DNA of 64,000 nt from Chitinophaga nivalis (GTDB taxonomy: Bacteria > Bacteroidota > Bacteroidia > Chitinophagales > Chitinophagaceae): contig NZ_JAPDNR010000001.1 of assembly GCF_025989125.1 (NCBI RefSeq), positions 3,454,301 to 3,518,300 on the forward strand, in the 5' to 3' direction. Position numbers and translations under genes: made by a program. The stretch's first letter is position 1, and each line of letters begins with the position of its first letter. The notes under the pieces are model-generated. The model searched no databases and was not told the DNA's origin. It was given only the letters and a program-made list of their open reading frames with translations. Shown here piece by piece: positions 63,408-64,000 of this stretch.

Positions 63408-64000
63408 TTACTTACGCGTCATCGGCGTGCTGTTGCCGTTTTGGTGCAAGGTGAGTTTTACCCCGCGGCCGGTAGCATCCCGTGTAAACGTTAAGCGTGC
63501 ATCTACGGTTGTATAAAAGAAGGTATCTGCGGAAGAAGGATAGATGCGGAAAAAATCCTGTCCGGTCAGTTGGGCCTGCAGATGCTGTTGTTTTAGTACC
63601 ACCGTCATGCTGAATGCCGGATGCCCGTCTACTTCGTATACCCCTTCCAGTTGTTGCAAGGCTGTTTCCGGTACCGCTGCGGTACGTGGGTGGGTAACCA
63701 GCGGAGGTAAGGTGTAGGGCCGGCCTTCCAGGATGTTTTCCACGGCTACTGCTACCTGATTGATATCCGCCTGCGGGGTATGGTTGGTCAGCAAAATGGT
63801 GACCTGCTTTTTATCGGGGTATCGTACCATCAGATGTACATAGCCACCCAGCCCGCCGTTATGCCAGACGTTGATCCGGTTGCCGGTAGTAGGAGAGATG
63901 ATCCAGCCAAAGCCGTATTTGAAAAATTCCTTCACATTGCTGAAGCCTTCTTTCAGGGTAACCGGTGCAAACGCTTCCTGCAGCGTACTTTGCTTTAATA
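63408..64000 (-). CDS. serine hydrolase (beta-lactamase-type), C-terminal part only
   Basis: The reading frame is open to the window edge, so the N-terminal catalytic SxxK and YxN parts lie outside. Visible are the third active-site box in a FGWIISPTTGNRINVWHNGG context (HNG in place of KTG/HTG) with LGGYVHLMVRYPDKKQVTIL, and a C-terminal lipocalin-like domain (LQQLEGVYEVDGHPAFSMTV; HLQAQLTGQDFFRIYPSSAD). This is typical of class C beta-lactamase/esterase-like proteins of Bacteroidota. A GTG at 63935 is not the true start. Confidence 0.85.
   Translation of the reverse strand, partial: LKQSTLQEAFAPVTLKEGFSNVKEFFKYGFGWIISPTTGNRINVWHNGGLGGYVHLMVRYPDKKQVTILLTNHTPQADINQVAVAVENILEGRPYTLPPLVTHPRTAAVPETALQQLEGVYEVDGHPAFSMTVVLKQQHLQAQLTGQDFFRIYPSSADTFFYTTVDARLTFTRDATGRGVKLTLHQNGNSTPMTRK

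Overview
The window looks like chromosomal DNA of a Bacteroidota bacterium, most likely a Chitinophaga or close relative. The evidence is SusD-less but typical Bacteroidota content (DUF4349, DUF4846 and CarboxypepD_reg-like proteins), almost no Shine-Dalgarno sequences, and promoters of the TTG-N19-TAnnTTTG type. No tRNA with a normal anticodon loop, rRNA, CRISPR array or insertion sequence was seen.

Layout. 1-6350: ordinary housekeeping and hypothetical genes (TPR-like fragment, small membrane protein, a 553-aa unknown, SRPBCC, GNAT, SGNH hydrolase, YhcH-type protein, membrane protein). 6910-43230: one co-directional, tightly packed cluster for an extracellular contractile injection system (eCIS, Afp/PVC/AlgoCIS type). 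It encodes a cap protein, one sheath, two tube proteins, LysM-like hub, VgrG-like spike, PAAR tip, gp25 wedge, two J-like baseplate proteins, an S74 fibre, tape measure, two DUF4157 (eCIS_core) cargo proteins, a SUKH-type immunity protein, a ParA ATPase and the AAA+ assembly ATPase, ending at a terminator near 43300. 43437-51825: secreted and regulatory genes, an MBL-fold hydrolase, a Tat-exported alkaline phosphatase, and an lgt-COG0523-DUF4846 operon behind a perfect 7-1-7 palindrome. 51872-54332 (minus): two paralogous secreted small peptides plus SdpA-like and SdpB/HTTM-like genes, read as a sporulation-delaying-protein-like peptide system. 54732-58361: xseA, xseB and two envelope proteins.

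58546-62717 is the most unusual part. A WYL-domain regulator (plus strand) diverges from a minus-strand transcript that begins at about 61534. That transcript first runs through about 700 nt of structured non-coding RNA and then into a 740-aa RING-like/TerD-like protein. The RNA contains three tandem tRNA-like modules with paired 7-bp acceptor stems, U8/A9, D-arm with GG, variable loop, and TTCGAAT- or TTCGGGT-type T-arm. In each, the anticodon loop is replaced by a 53-57 nt hairpin. The modules are separated by a second hairpin type, giving a unit of about 200 bp. The inserts and spacers share the same internal-loop motif (GGT-CA opposite ATT-ACC), eight copies in all. Stems differ between copies but stay paired, so the structure is supported by covariation inside the window. 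Two identical operator-like direct repeats lie exactly 100 bp apart in the divergent promoter region. I regard this regulator / tRNA-like RNA array / RING-TerD module as the best candidate for an undescribed system, probably linked to RNA damage or stress by analogy with Ro60-Y RNA and Rtc systems (inference).

62753-64000: HPP membrane protein, a strong terminator, and the C-terminal part of a serine hydrolase that runs off the window.
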